Shown here: positions 1 through 5,315 of the stretch, piece by piece
How positions within the stretch are numbered: position 1 is the first letter of the stretch
Layout: every line of letters begins with the position of its first letter
NCBI GenBank assembly: GCA_011330545.1
Contig: DRQI01000014.1
Coordinates: forward strand, 1 to 5,315
Source of the DNA: Flavobacteriia bacterium
GTDB lineage: Bacteria; Bacteroidota; Bacteroidia; Flavobacteriales; Flavobacteriaceae
Length of the DNA: 5,315 bases
Reading direction: 5' to 3'
Program-made: the position numbers and the translations under genes
Notes under the pieces: generated by a model
Seen by the model: only the letters and a program-made list of their open reading frames with translations
The model's database searches: none
What the model was told of the DNA's origin: nothing

Positions 1-50
1 ATTTCATAATCTGTAACTCCCACATTATCGGTAGCCGCATTCCAAGTAAG
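1..50 (-). repeat. FN3 unit repeat, copy 3 (truncated domain)
   Basis: This segment encodes WNAATDNVGVTDYEI, the conserved first part of the third fibronectin type III domain of the nuclease gene. It aligns without gaps to 271-320, with 41 of 50 bases identical by eye. The offset is exactly 270 nt (90 codons), which is one FN3 domain plus linker. Confidence 0.8.
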
Positions 51-1991
51 GTCAGTAGTGGTTTGGGTAGTATTGGCAGCTACAAGATTAGTTGGTACCG
101 TGGGCGATGTCGTGTCAACAGTAGCTACATTTATCGTATTGCTAGTTGCCGAAACATTGCCGGCAGCATCTTTTGCTGTTACTTCAAATGTATAAGCGGT
201 AGCCGCTGTTAAGCCTGTTACGGTATATGATGTGCTCGAAACACCTGTTAATAGCGTACCGTTTTTATAGATGTCATATCCGGTAACGCCTACATTATCT
301 GTAGCGGCATTCCAAGTGAGTACTATTGATGTTTCAGTAATGGTACCTGCTGCTAAATTAGTAGGAGCCGTTGGGGCTTGTGTATCTTGGTTTCCCCCAC
401 CGCCGGAAATGGTATGAGTACCCAAATCATCAAAGGTATTTGTAGGAAACGTATCCCATTCGCCACCTTTGTCGAAGGTTGTTGAAGGGCTTGTTACCGT
501 AGGTTTTCTTCGTAGGGTTTGGTCTTTTGCAAAATTTGCTGAACCTCCATTAAAAGTACCAATAATATCTATTAAAATACCGTTTTTAAACAATCCTACG
601 GCATCGTTGCCATTGAAAGAAAGCTCGCTTCCTCCTGAGGTAAGATTGGCTACGTTTAAAATGGCGGTAGAAGCATTGCTATTGGCTGCAACAAATACAT
701 TGCCATTGGCCAATTGTCCGCTTAAGCTCAATCCTGAAGACCAAGAGCCGGCACCATTTGACTGTTTTTTAATGGTATAGGCTGATAAATTAATGGTGCT
801 GCCGGTAAAATTTGCTATTTCAAGCGCTTTATTATAAGAAGAGCCTTCTATATATTCAGAGAAAAATAATTCATTGGCATTGCCTCCGCCTCCGCCTCCT
901 GAAAGGGTAGTGACGGTTGCCGTATTGCTAAATGCCGATGTATTGCCGGCGGCGTCTTTGGCTTTGACGGTAAACGTATAGGTAGTAGCTGCTGTTAACC
1001 CTGAAACATTATAAGTAAGTGCTGCTGTTGATGTTATGAATGTACCGTTTTGATAAACATCATACCCGGTTACTCCCACATTGTCTGTGGCTGCTGTCCA
1101 TGATAAATCGGTAGTAGTTGGGGTGGTATTAGAAGCGGTTAAATTTGCCGGTGTTGACGGGGCTTGTGTGTCGCCGGTGCCACCACCGTTGCCAAATAAG
1201 TCTTCTGCTTGCGGCCCTCCCCAAATTTGGGTAGCAAATGCCGGATTATCGATAAAAGGATTTCTGTTGCCTTGGGCAAATGCATTGGCGGTATTGCCGT
1301 GGTAGGCGTTTCTGTTGATTTCTATTTGAGATACAGGGTCTTCTGCATTCCACTGTAAAAATAAATCTATCATGGCATCAGGAGTAGCAGCACTGCTGCC
1401 AATTCCTACACCTGTGGGCAAACATTGGTTTCCATAACGCAAATACATATACATCATCATTCTGGCGATATCGCCTTTCCATTCGTCGCCGGGATACCAG
1501 CCACCATTAGAATCTCCGGCATTGCCACTGCCGGCAGCAAACTTTTTACTACTGCGTTGTGAGTTAAAAGAGACATCAGCAGGGCGTAGGTGATGTGCAT
1601 CTGAACCCGGCCCTGAGGTACCTAAATTGGGGGTTCCCAGTGATTTTGCATAGGTGTGTTCCCGATTCCAATCGGTTCCGGCATTACCACCGTTGGCATT
1701 TTTGCTACGGGTTCGGTCGGTGACATAGTTTCCGTCATTATCATTGTATCCATAAATAAGGATTACCTTAGATTGTGTGGCATCATTTGGGTCTAAATCG
1801 GTAACTTTAGAAGCATCCCAAATTTCAGAATACGATAAAAACCGTGTATGGGTATTGATAATTTTTGTGGCTAATTCATCTTTCAATGCAATGCCTGTTA
1901 GTGATAAATTCACATCATTGTAGTAGGATGGAATTTGAGCGACAAGAAAAAAAGGAATCAATAGTATTCCTAGTAATGTAATTTTTTTCAT
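1..1991 (-). CDS. Secreted endonuclease I family nuclease with FN3 and lamin-tail domains (C-terminus outside window)
   Basis: This is an extracellular, probably sugar-non-specific DNase/RNase of the endonuclease I (EndA/Dns, PF04231-like) family. The gene runs off the left edge; 663 full codons are visible and the frame is open throughout. Residues 1-18 are a signal peptide (MKK, hydrophobic core, cleavage likely at FLVA|Q). The nuclease domain spans about 20-258. It contains NREHTYAKS (N109-S117) with the putative general base H112 next to E111, then SDAHHLRPADVSFN, where N143 is a likely Mg2+ ligand by analogy with Vibrio Vvn. After it come an FN3 domain (about 277-362), a six-glycine linker (365-370), a lamin-tail domain (about 372-515, starting ELFFSEYIEGSSYNKALEI), a Gly-rich linker, a second FN3 (about 539-624) and the start of a third (from about 629). 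A type IX secretion C-terminal signal would be expected beyond the window (inference). The ATG at 1989-1991 is chosen because it directly precedes the signal peptide. Likely role: degrading external DNA for phosphate or nutrients. Confidence 0.92.
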   Translation of the reverse strand, partial: MKKITLLGILLIPFFLVAQIPSYYNDVNLSLTGIALKDELATKIINTHTRFLSYSEIWDASKVTDLDPNDATQSKVILIYGYNDNDGNYVTDRTRSKNANGGNAGTDWNREHTYAKSLGTPNLGTSGPGSDAHHLRPADVSFNSQRSSKKFAAGSGNAGDSNGGWYPGDEWKGDIARMMMYMYLRYGNQCLPTGVGIGSSAATPDAMIDLFLQWNAEDPVSQIEINRNAYHGNTANAFAQGNRNPFIDNPAFATQIWGGPQAEDLFGNGGGTGDTQAPSTPANLTASNTTPTTTDLSWTAATDNVGVTGYDVYQNGTFITSTAALTYNVSGLTAATTYTFTVKAKDAAGNTSAFSNTATVTTLSGGGGGGNANELFFSEYIEGSSYNKALEIANFTGSTINLSAYTIKKQSNGAGSWSSGLSLSGQLANGNVFVAANSNASTAILNVANLTSGGSELSFNGNDAVGLFKNGILIDIIGTFNGGSANFAKDQTLRRKPTVTSPSTTFDKGGEWDTFPTNTFDDLGTHTISGGGGNQDTQAPTAPTNLAAGTITETSIVLTWNAATDNVGVTGYDIYKNGTLLTGVSSTSYTVTGLTAATAYTFEVTAKDAAGNVSATSNTINVATVDTTSPTVPTNLVAANTTQTTTDLTWNAATDNVGVTDYE
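271..320 (-). repeat. FN3 unit repeat, copy 2
   Basis: This is the equivalent segment of the second FN3 domain, encoding WNAATDNVGVTGYDI. It is the best match to copy 3 at 1-50, and the similarity is visible at DNA level as well as protein level. That suggests fairly recent duplication or ongoing homogenisation of domains. Confidence 0.8.
882..899 (-). repeat. Three-copy GGAGGC hexanucleotide repeat encoding a poly-Gly linker
   Basis: Three perfect tandem copies of a 6-bp unit (gcctcc on the plus strand) encode six consecutive glycines, residues 365-370 of the nuclease. They form the flexible hinge between the first FN3 domain and the lamin-tail domain. A gain or loss of units would change linker length by two glycines and keep the frame. 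Confidence 0.85.
1057..1106 (-). repeat. FN3 unit repeat, copy 1
   Basis: This is the equivalent segment of the first FN3 domain, encoding SWTAATDNVGVTGYDV. It lies between the nuclease and lamin-tail domains, so the lamin-tail domain is inserted between FN3 copies 1 and 2. It is more diverged at DNA level than copies 2 and 3 are from each other. Confidence 0.7.
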
Positions 1992-2011
1992 AAGTGTTTG
2001 AATTTTGATTT

Positions 2012-2029
2012 ATATTTTTACAAAAATAT
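2012..2029. promoter_or_regulatory. 18-nt AT palindrome overlapping a TAnnTTTG -7 box for the nuclease gene
   Basis: ATATTTTT and AAAAATAT form a perfect 8-bp inverted repeat with a 2-nt centre (AC). On the minus strand the right arm gives TATTTTTG (2028-2021), an exact match to the Bacteroidota -7 consensus TAnnTTTG, about 30 nt before the nuclease ATG. No TTG -33 element lies at the usual spacing, so use as a promoter is uncertain. The palindrome could be an operator or simply AT-rich promoter sequence. Confidence 0.35.
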
Positions 2030-2044
2030 GGTATTCATACTGTT

Positions 2045-2073
2045 GAAAAATACAGGATTATAAATTTTGTCAA
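2045..2073 (-). promoter_or_regulatory. Candidate Bacteroidota promoter for the nuclease gene
   Basis: On the minus strand there is a TTG (2073-2071), then 18 nt, then TATTTTTC (2052-2045), which matches TAnnTTTG at seven of eight positions. This fits the flavobacterial arrangement of TTG, 17-23 nt, TAnnTTTG. Transcription would start near 2040, giving a leader of about 50 nt to the ATG at 1991. It competes with the perfect -7 box at 2021-2028, and only 5' end mapping can choose between them. Confidence 0.4.
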
Positions 2074-2132
2074 CTATTTTTTTAACATTTTATAAAACTG
2101 TCAGAAACCCTTCTTTTTGAAATTTCATTTCA

Positions 2133-2140
2133 TAACTTTA
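2133..2140 (+). promoter_or_regulatory. Possible -7 element for the kinase-mgsA operon
   Basis: TAACTTTA matches TAnnTTTG at seven of eight positions and lies 17 nt before the kinase ATG. The nearest upstream TTG (2117-2119) is only 13 nt away, shorter than the usual 17-23, so the call is weak. A second seven-of-eight match (TAAATTTT, 2061-2068) has a TTG 15 nt upstream and would give a longer leader. Confidence 0.28.
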
Positions 2141-2157
2141 CGCTTTAAATTAGCAAC

Positions 2158-3018
2158 ATGATATTTATTACAGATAGCGGTTCTACCAAGTGTGATTGGA
2201 TAGGGATTGACGAGCACGGAAATAAATTATTTGAAAAAGAGCGGACAAAAGGATTGAACCCTGCCATACTTAGTCCTGAGGAGTTATTATTGAGAATTCA
2301 AGAAAGCGATATCCTGCGAAAGCACAAAGAATATGTTCGCAAAATTTATTTTTATGGTGCGGGCTGCGGTACTGCAATGGCTGCGAAAGCTTTACAAAAA
2401 GTATTACAAAATTATTTTCCGAATGCAGAAGTTACGGTTGCCGAAGATACATTGGCTGCTGTTTTTGCCACTGTAGAAAATCATGAGCCTGCAGTGGTAT
2501 GTATTATGGGAACGGGTTCTAATTGTGCGTATTTTGATGGCCATAAAACACACCAAAAAGTAAATTCACTGGGATATGTCTTGATGGATGATGCCAGTGG
2601 AAATTATTATGGCAAACAATTAATAAGGGATTATTATTATAAGAAAATGCCTGAAAATTTGCGGGTTTCTTTTCAAGAGAAATACAATGTAGATACCGAT
2701 TATATTAAGAATAAACTCTATAAACAACCCAATCCGAATGTATATTTGGCATCGTTTGCCGAATTTATGTTTGTTAATAAAGACGCCACCTATATTACTG
2801 ACTTGATAAAATCTGGATTTCGAATTTTTGCTGAGAATATGATTTTTCAGTTTAAGGATAAATTAGATCAGGTACCGGTACATTTTGCGGGTTCTATTGC
2901 ATTTCTTTCACAGGATGAAATTAGGGAAGTTGCTGCCGATATGGGATTTAGGGTTGGTAATTTTGTAAAAAGGCCTATCGAAGGATTGGTGAGTTACCAT
3001 ACAAAAAAGTTGGCATAA
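2158..3018 (+). CDS. BadF/BadG/BcrA/BcrD-family ATPase, N-acetylglucosamine kinase-like
   Basis: This 286-residue protein is a cytoplasmic ASKHA-fold kinase, about the usual length of the BadF-type N-acetylglucosamine kinases found in Bacteroidota. Visible motifs are phosphate-1 loop DSGSTKCDW (D6-W14), a GLNP substrate-side motif (32-35), YGAGCG (66-71), the likely catalytic acid in AEDTLAA (D97), phosphate-2 loop MGTGSN (117-122), DDASG (144-148) and the adenosine-site HFAGSIAF (242-249). The expected reaction is ATP-dependent phosphorylation of GlcNAc or a related (amino)sugar. The substrate cannot be read from sequence, and the family also includes subunits of 2-hydroxyacyl-CoA dehydratase activators; the cysteine pattern of an iron-sulfur activator is not evident here. 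The ATG is the first after the in-frame TAA at 2146-2148 and gives the standard family N-terminus. No Shine-Dalgarno is seen. The stop codon directly abuts the mgsA ATG, indicating co-transcription and probable translational coupling. Confidence 0.88.
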   Translation: MIFITDSGSTKCDWIGIDEHGNKLFEKERTKGLNPAILSPEELLLRIQESDILRKHKEYVRKIYFYGAGCGTAMAAKALQKVLQNYFPNAEVTVAEDTLAAVFATVENHEPAVVCIMGTGSNCAYFDGHKTHQKVNSLGYVLMDDASGNYYGKQLIRDYYYKKMPENLRVSFQEKYNVDTDYIKNKLYKQPNPNVYLASFAEFMFVNKDATYITDLIKSGFRIFAENMIFQFKDKLDQVPVHFAGSIAFLSQDEIREVAADMGFRVGNFVKRPIEGLVSYHTKKLA

Positions 3019-3381
3019 ATGGAAATTGCAATCATAGCACATGATGGAAAAAAGGCCGAAATGGTTCAGTTTTTAAATGAACACCGCGCCATTTTACACG
3101 CTAAAGATATTCGTTTAGTTTCTACCGGAACCACCGGCGCAAAAGTTGAAAAAGCAGGATTTAAAGTGTTGCGGTTGTTATCGGGGCCTTTAGGTGGCGA
3201 TGCGCAAATTGCCGCACGTGTTGCCGAAGGTACCTGCAATATGGTATTGTTTTTTAGAGACCCTTTGGCGAAACACCCTCATGAACCTGATGTATTGATG
3301 TTATTGCGGTTGTGCGATGTGCATAATGTACCTTTGGCCACGAATCCTGCAACAGCAGAAAGGTTAATAACTTCTATTTGA
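3019..3381 (+). CDS. mgsA: Methylglyoxal synthase
   Basis: This enzyme converts dihydroxyacetone phosphate to methylglyoxal and inorganic phosphate. It bypasses lower glycolysis and releases phosphate when sugar phosphates accumulate. The 120-residue protein has all the family landmarks: IIAHDGKK (H8, D9), STGTTG (35-40), SGPLGGDAQ (55-63) with D61 aligning to the E. coli catalytic base Asp71, FFRDPL with D81 (E. coli Asp91), PHEPDV with H88 and D91 (E. coli His98 and Asp101), and ATNPATAERL near the end. It resembles the Bacillus subtilis type and is shorter than the E. coli enzyme (152 aa), because the N-terminal extension of about ten residues and the C-terminal tail are absent. The ATG follows the kinase TAA with no gap, so translation is probably coupled. 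No further plus-strand gene follows before the convergent ridA. Confidence 0.95.
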   Translation: MEIAIIAHDGKKAEMVQFLNEHRAILHAKDIRLVSTGTTGAKVEKAGFKVLRLLSGPLGGDAQIAARVAEGTCNMVLFFRDPLAKHPHEPDVLMLLRLCDVHNVPLATNPATAERLITSI

Positions 3382-3416
3382 TTTAACTCATATAGCTCCC
3401 AATGAGCAACGATAAA
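3382..3416. other. Short convergent intergenic region without a clear terminator
   Basis: These 35 bp separate the 3' ends of mgsA (plus) and ridA (minus). The best inverted repeats are a 5-bp CTCAT/ATGAG pair (3387-3391 and 3402-3406) and a 4-bp GCTC/GAGC pair (3395-3398 and 3404-3407). Neither is followed by a T tract on either strand. I do not call an intrinsic terminator; transcripts may overlap or end by another mechanism. Confidence 0.5.
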
Positions 3417-3797
3417 CTATAAAACCGCAATCATAGAAATTTCAACATTTACATTTTTAGGCAAACAAGCTACTTGAACGGTTTCTCTGGCTGGGGCAGT
3501 GGCATCATTAAAATAAGAGCCGTAGACTTCATTAATGGCTGCGAAATCATTCATATCTGCAATAAAAATAGATGTTTTCACCACATTTTCAAAAGTCATA
3601 TTGGCAGCCGCTAAAACCGCTTTTAGGTTTTCCATTACTTGGCCGGTTTCTATTTTAATATCGCCTAATACAAGTTGGCCGCTTTTAGGATTGAAAGCAA
3701 TTTGCCCTGAAGTAAAAAGCATATCATTTACTAATACGGCTTGATTGTATGGGCCTATGGGGCTCGGGGCGTTTTGGGTAGTAATTATTTTTTTCAT
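3417..3797 (-). CDS. ridA: RidA family reactive enamine/imine deaminase
   Basis: RidA (YjgF/YER057c/UK114 family) hydrolyses the 2-aminoacrylate-type enamines and imines released by PLP enzymes such as serine/threonine dehydratase, which protects PLP-dependent enzymes. The 126-residue protein is full length and acts in the cytoplasm as a trimer with active sites between subunits. Visible landmarks are PSPIGPYNQAV (12-21, Y17), FTSGQI (28-33), NLKAVLAAA (57-65), the substrate-carboxylate arginine in APARETVQV (R104), LPKN (112-115) and VEISMIAV, with E119 aligning to the catalytic Glu120 of E. coli RidA. R104 and E119 together mark the active RidA subfamily. E. coli Cys107 is replaced by Thr106, as in many active members. 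The ATG at 3795-3797 gives the standard N-terminus. It lies 63 bp downstream of lptD on the same strand and may be co-transcribed with it. Confidence 0.95.
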   Translation of the reverse strand: MKKIITTQNAPSPIGPYNQAVLVNDMLFTSGQIAFNPKSGQLVLGDIKIETGQVMENLKAVLAAANMTFENVVKTSIFIADMNDFAAINEVYGSYFNDATAPARETVQVACLPKNVNVEISMIAVL

Positions 3798-3860
3798 CGG
3801 ATGAATTGTTAGTATTGTATTTTAAATATAAAAATTACGCGTTGTTAACAGTATAAAATA
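3798..3860 (-). promoter_or_regulatory. lptD-ridA intergenic spacer
   Basis: This AT-rich 63-bp gap has no strong hairpin plus T tract, so read-through from lptD into ridA is plausible. On the minus strand it holds TAATTTTT and TATATTTA, each seven of eight to TAnnTTTG, but no TTG at the right distance. A separate weak ridA promoter is possible but not shown. The 8-bp palindrome TGTTAACA (3843-3850) is too short to interpret. Confidence 0.35.
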
Positions 3861-5315
3861 TTAAAACAACCTCCTATCCGGTACTTTTCGTTGGTCGTAT
3901 TTTAAATCGCTTAATACTGATGATTTTACGCCGATAAAAAAATAATAGGTGGTATTACGCCCAAACGGAACCCAATTAAAACTCATACGCCAACTATCTA
4001 AATCGCGTTCAAAACGTAAATTGGTAAAGGTAATCCCTTTACTTTTAAAATCATATCCCGAAGAAAAACCGATACTCCATTTAGGGGTCAAATCTACATT
4101 GCCCGAAAATTGTAAGGAGTTATTAGAAATTTCATTTTCCCTTCTTCGGTTCGTATAGCCAAGTGTGTATCGCAAACTCAAATCCCAGGGGATGGTAGCA
4201 CCGTAAAGTTTTGCCACTTTGGTATTACTTTTTTCTTGGTCGTCAACCGTATTTCTGGCCGTGATACTATTGCCGAAAAGGCTTTCAGAATTAGGGTCTT
4301 CATTAGTATTGCTACTTTTTTTGCCGTCTGTTTTTTTCTTGCTAAACAAATCGCTAGACAACGAATAACTTGCCGAGAGGTTGGCACTGGTAAGCCGAAA
4401 TAGGCTACCGCCATTATTAATATTAAAAGTATTGATTCTGTTGCCATTGGCACTTAACGCATAGGGGTCTAAAGAAGCGTTGGCATTCAAATTTAATTTA
4501 TTATTTAAGAGCGCCGTACCTGCAGTTACGCTTACCGGACTCCACCGCAAAGAATCTGCAGCGATATTATAACTTGTCCTAAGATTAAAATTACTTAAAA
4601 TATTAATTTTTTTGGCTTCTGTTTGGGTAGAATCTTTGGGCATTACTTTTGCCTCTAAGGTACTGTTGATACCAATGCCGATGCTACTTGACAACCCTCT
4701 TGACGGCTGGCCGAAAATACCTCCTTCAAAACGGCTGAATTCCTTGAGGTCATTAGGGTCGGCACTTTGCTGTACTTCATCATAGTAAAAACCAAAATCA
4801 GGGCGATAGTTAAAAGAAACCGATGGGCGTACTACATGCCGTATGGCTTTTAATCGTTTTCCATTAATGTTGAAAGTACCGTACAATGTAGTTGATGCCG
4901 ATACGCCTCCTGAGTATTCACGAAAAGAGGCAAATCCGTTCAGGGTATCCCTTACAATGGCATTTGTAGTGTTATCATACCGTTGGTCAACAGTTTTTAA
5001 ATACCAAACTTCGTTGTAATTGGCACTGGGGGTTAGTGTAATGTATTTAAAAACTTTTAGATTCGTACTTAAAGAAGCAGTATGCCTGACACCCGACCGT
5101 GCCTTGTCAAACATTCCTTTTTTTAGAAAAAGTTCTTCAGGTACACTAATTCTATTTTGCGCATCAAAATTATAGGTAAGCCCTATATTTTGCAGTGCAT
5201 TTTTTTTAGAACCCGTTTTAGGGGCAAACGGATAGATACGGTCCATACTTATTTGAAGCGATGGCAAGGTCATATCAATTTGTTGTGTATTGGTATTTTG
5301 TGTGTGCGTTAATGA
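3861..5315 (-). CDS. lptD: LPS assembly outer-membrane protein LptD, C-terminal part (N-terminus outside window)
   Basis: LptD is the outer-membrane beta-barrel that inserts lipopolysaccharide into the outer leaflet, receiving it from the periplasmic Lpt bridge. Only the last 484 residues are visible. The frame stays open to the right edge, so the methionine at 5271-5273 is internal and not the start. The visible part is alternating beta-strand sequence with many Ser, Asn, Thr and aromatic residues. It carries segments I recognise from Bacteroidota LptD: RHVVRPSVSFNYRPDF (from 159), AADSLRWSPV (around W258), LDPYALS, NINNGGSLFRLTSANL, NEISNNSLQFSGNVDLTPKW, RFERDLDSWRMSFNW (W442) and the tail RKVPDRRLF. 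A C-terminal Phe fits the BAM recognition signal. Residues about 325-365 form a Lys/Ser/Asn/Asp-rich loop, probably between strands. The N-terminal OstA/LptA-like domain and signal peptide must lie outside. ridA follows 63 bp downstream. The main alternative is another large barrel protein of this phylum, which I consider unlikely. Confidence 0.87.
   Translation of the reverse strand, partial: SLTHTQNTNTQQIDMTLPSLQISMDRIYPFAPKTGSKKNALQNIGLTYNFDAQNRISVPEELFLKKGMFDKARSGVRHTASLSTNLKVFKYITLTPSANYNEVWYLKTVDQRYDNTTNAIVRDTLNGFASFREYSGGVSASTTLYGTFNINGKRLKAIRHVVRPSVSFNYRPDFGFYYDEVQQSADPNDLKEFSRFEGGIFGQPSRGLSSSIGIGINSTLEAKVMPKDSTQTEAKKINILSNFNLRTSYNIAADSLRWSPVSVTAGTALLNNKLNLNANASLDPYALSANGNRINTFNINNGGSLFRLTSANLSASYSLSSDLFSKKKTDGKKSSNTNEDPNSESLFGNSITARNTVDDQEKSNTKVAKLYGATIPWDLSLRYTLGYTNRRRENEISNNSLQFSGNVDLTPKWSIGFSSGYDFKSKGITFTNLRFERDLDSWRMSFNWVPFGRNTTYYFFIGVKSSVLSDLKYDQRKVPDRRLF

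Noticed and set aside
1..1106. The repeated segments as a CRISPR array or mobile element.
   Set aside because: The repeats are imperfect, in frame, and encode FN3 domain cores; there are no unique spacers of regular size, no inverted ends and no transposase.
469..1305. Two plus-strand open frames (469-780 and 1081-1305) inside the nuclease gene.
   Set aside because: They are antisense to a continuous, recognisable FN3/lamin-tail/nuclease coding frame on the minus strand, and their translations show no known motif.
2057..2073. TTGACA (2073-2068) and TATAAT (2062-2057) on the minus strand resembling a sigma-70 promoter.
   Set aside because: Only 5 bp separate the two hexamers instead of about 17, and the Bacteroidota primary sigma factor uses different elements. 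The TTG is instead counted in the TTG-N18-TATTTTTC candidate.
3387..3407. Small inverted repeats between mgsA and ridA as a bidirectional terminator.
   Set aside because: Stems are only 4-5 bp with no T tract on either side.
3535..3744. Plus-strand open frame of 69 codons.
   Set aside because: It lies wholly antisense within the well-supported ridA gene.
3949..4453. A plus-strand open frame at 3949-4158 and a minus-strand one at 4178-4453.
   Set aside because: Both overlap the lptD frame, whose translation is clearly family-like there; the second is an alternate frame of lptD itself with no recognisable domain.
5271..5273. ATG as the start of a 470-residue protein.
   Set aside because: The frame is open for 14 more codons to the window edge, and the protein would lack the signal peptide and N-terminal domain of LptD. 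It is an internal methionine.

Overview
The window looks like an ordinary chromosomal segment of a member of the Bacteroidota, most likely class Flavobacteriia. The evidence is an AT-rich genome, start codons without Shine-Dalgarno sequences, TAnnTTTG-like promoter boxes, a large secreted nuclease with lamin-tail and fibronectin type III modules, and an LptD of the Bacteroidota type. Family assignments come from reading the translations and from memory of the families; no database search was run.

Layout. Positions 1-1991 (minus strand) hold the first 663 codons of a secreted endonuclease I. Its order is signal peptide, nuclease domain, FN3, lamin-tail domain, FN3, then a third FN3 cut by the window edge. 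Positions 1992-2157 are a divergent, AT-rich promoter region. Positions 2158-3018 (plus) encode a BadF/BadG/BcrA/BcrD-type sugar kinase (N-acetylglucosamine kinase-like). The methylglyoxal synthase gene mgsA (3019-3381) follows with zero bases between them, so these two are almost certainly one operon. They converge, across only 35 bp, with a minus-strand pair: the C-terminal 484 residues of the outer-membrane LPS assembly protein LptD (3861-5315, continuing beyond the window) and, 63 bp downstream, the enamine/imine deaminase RidA (3417-3797).

How the genes relate. The kinase/mgsA pair links sugar or amino-sugar phosphorylation to the methylglyoxal bypass of lower glycolysis. LptD and the secreted nuclease both belong to the cell envelope or exterior. 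RidA is a housekeeping enzyme that removes reactive enamines. I found no CRISPR array, tRNA, rRNA, insertion sequence, phage gene or defence system. No stretch over 300 bp lacks a gene. The most noteworthy points are the modular nuclease with near-duplicate FN3 units, the abutting kinase-mgsA pair, and an 18-nt AT palindrome over a possible promoter box. I did not find a convincing undescribed system.
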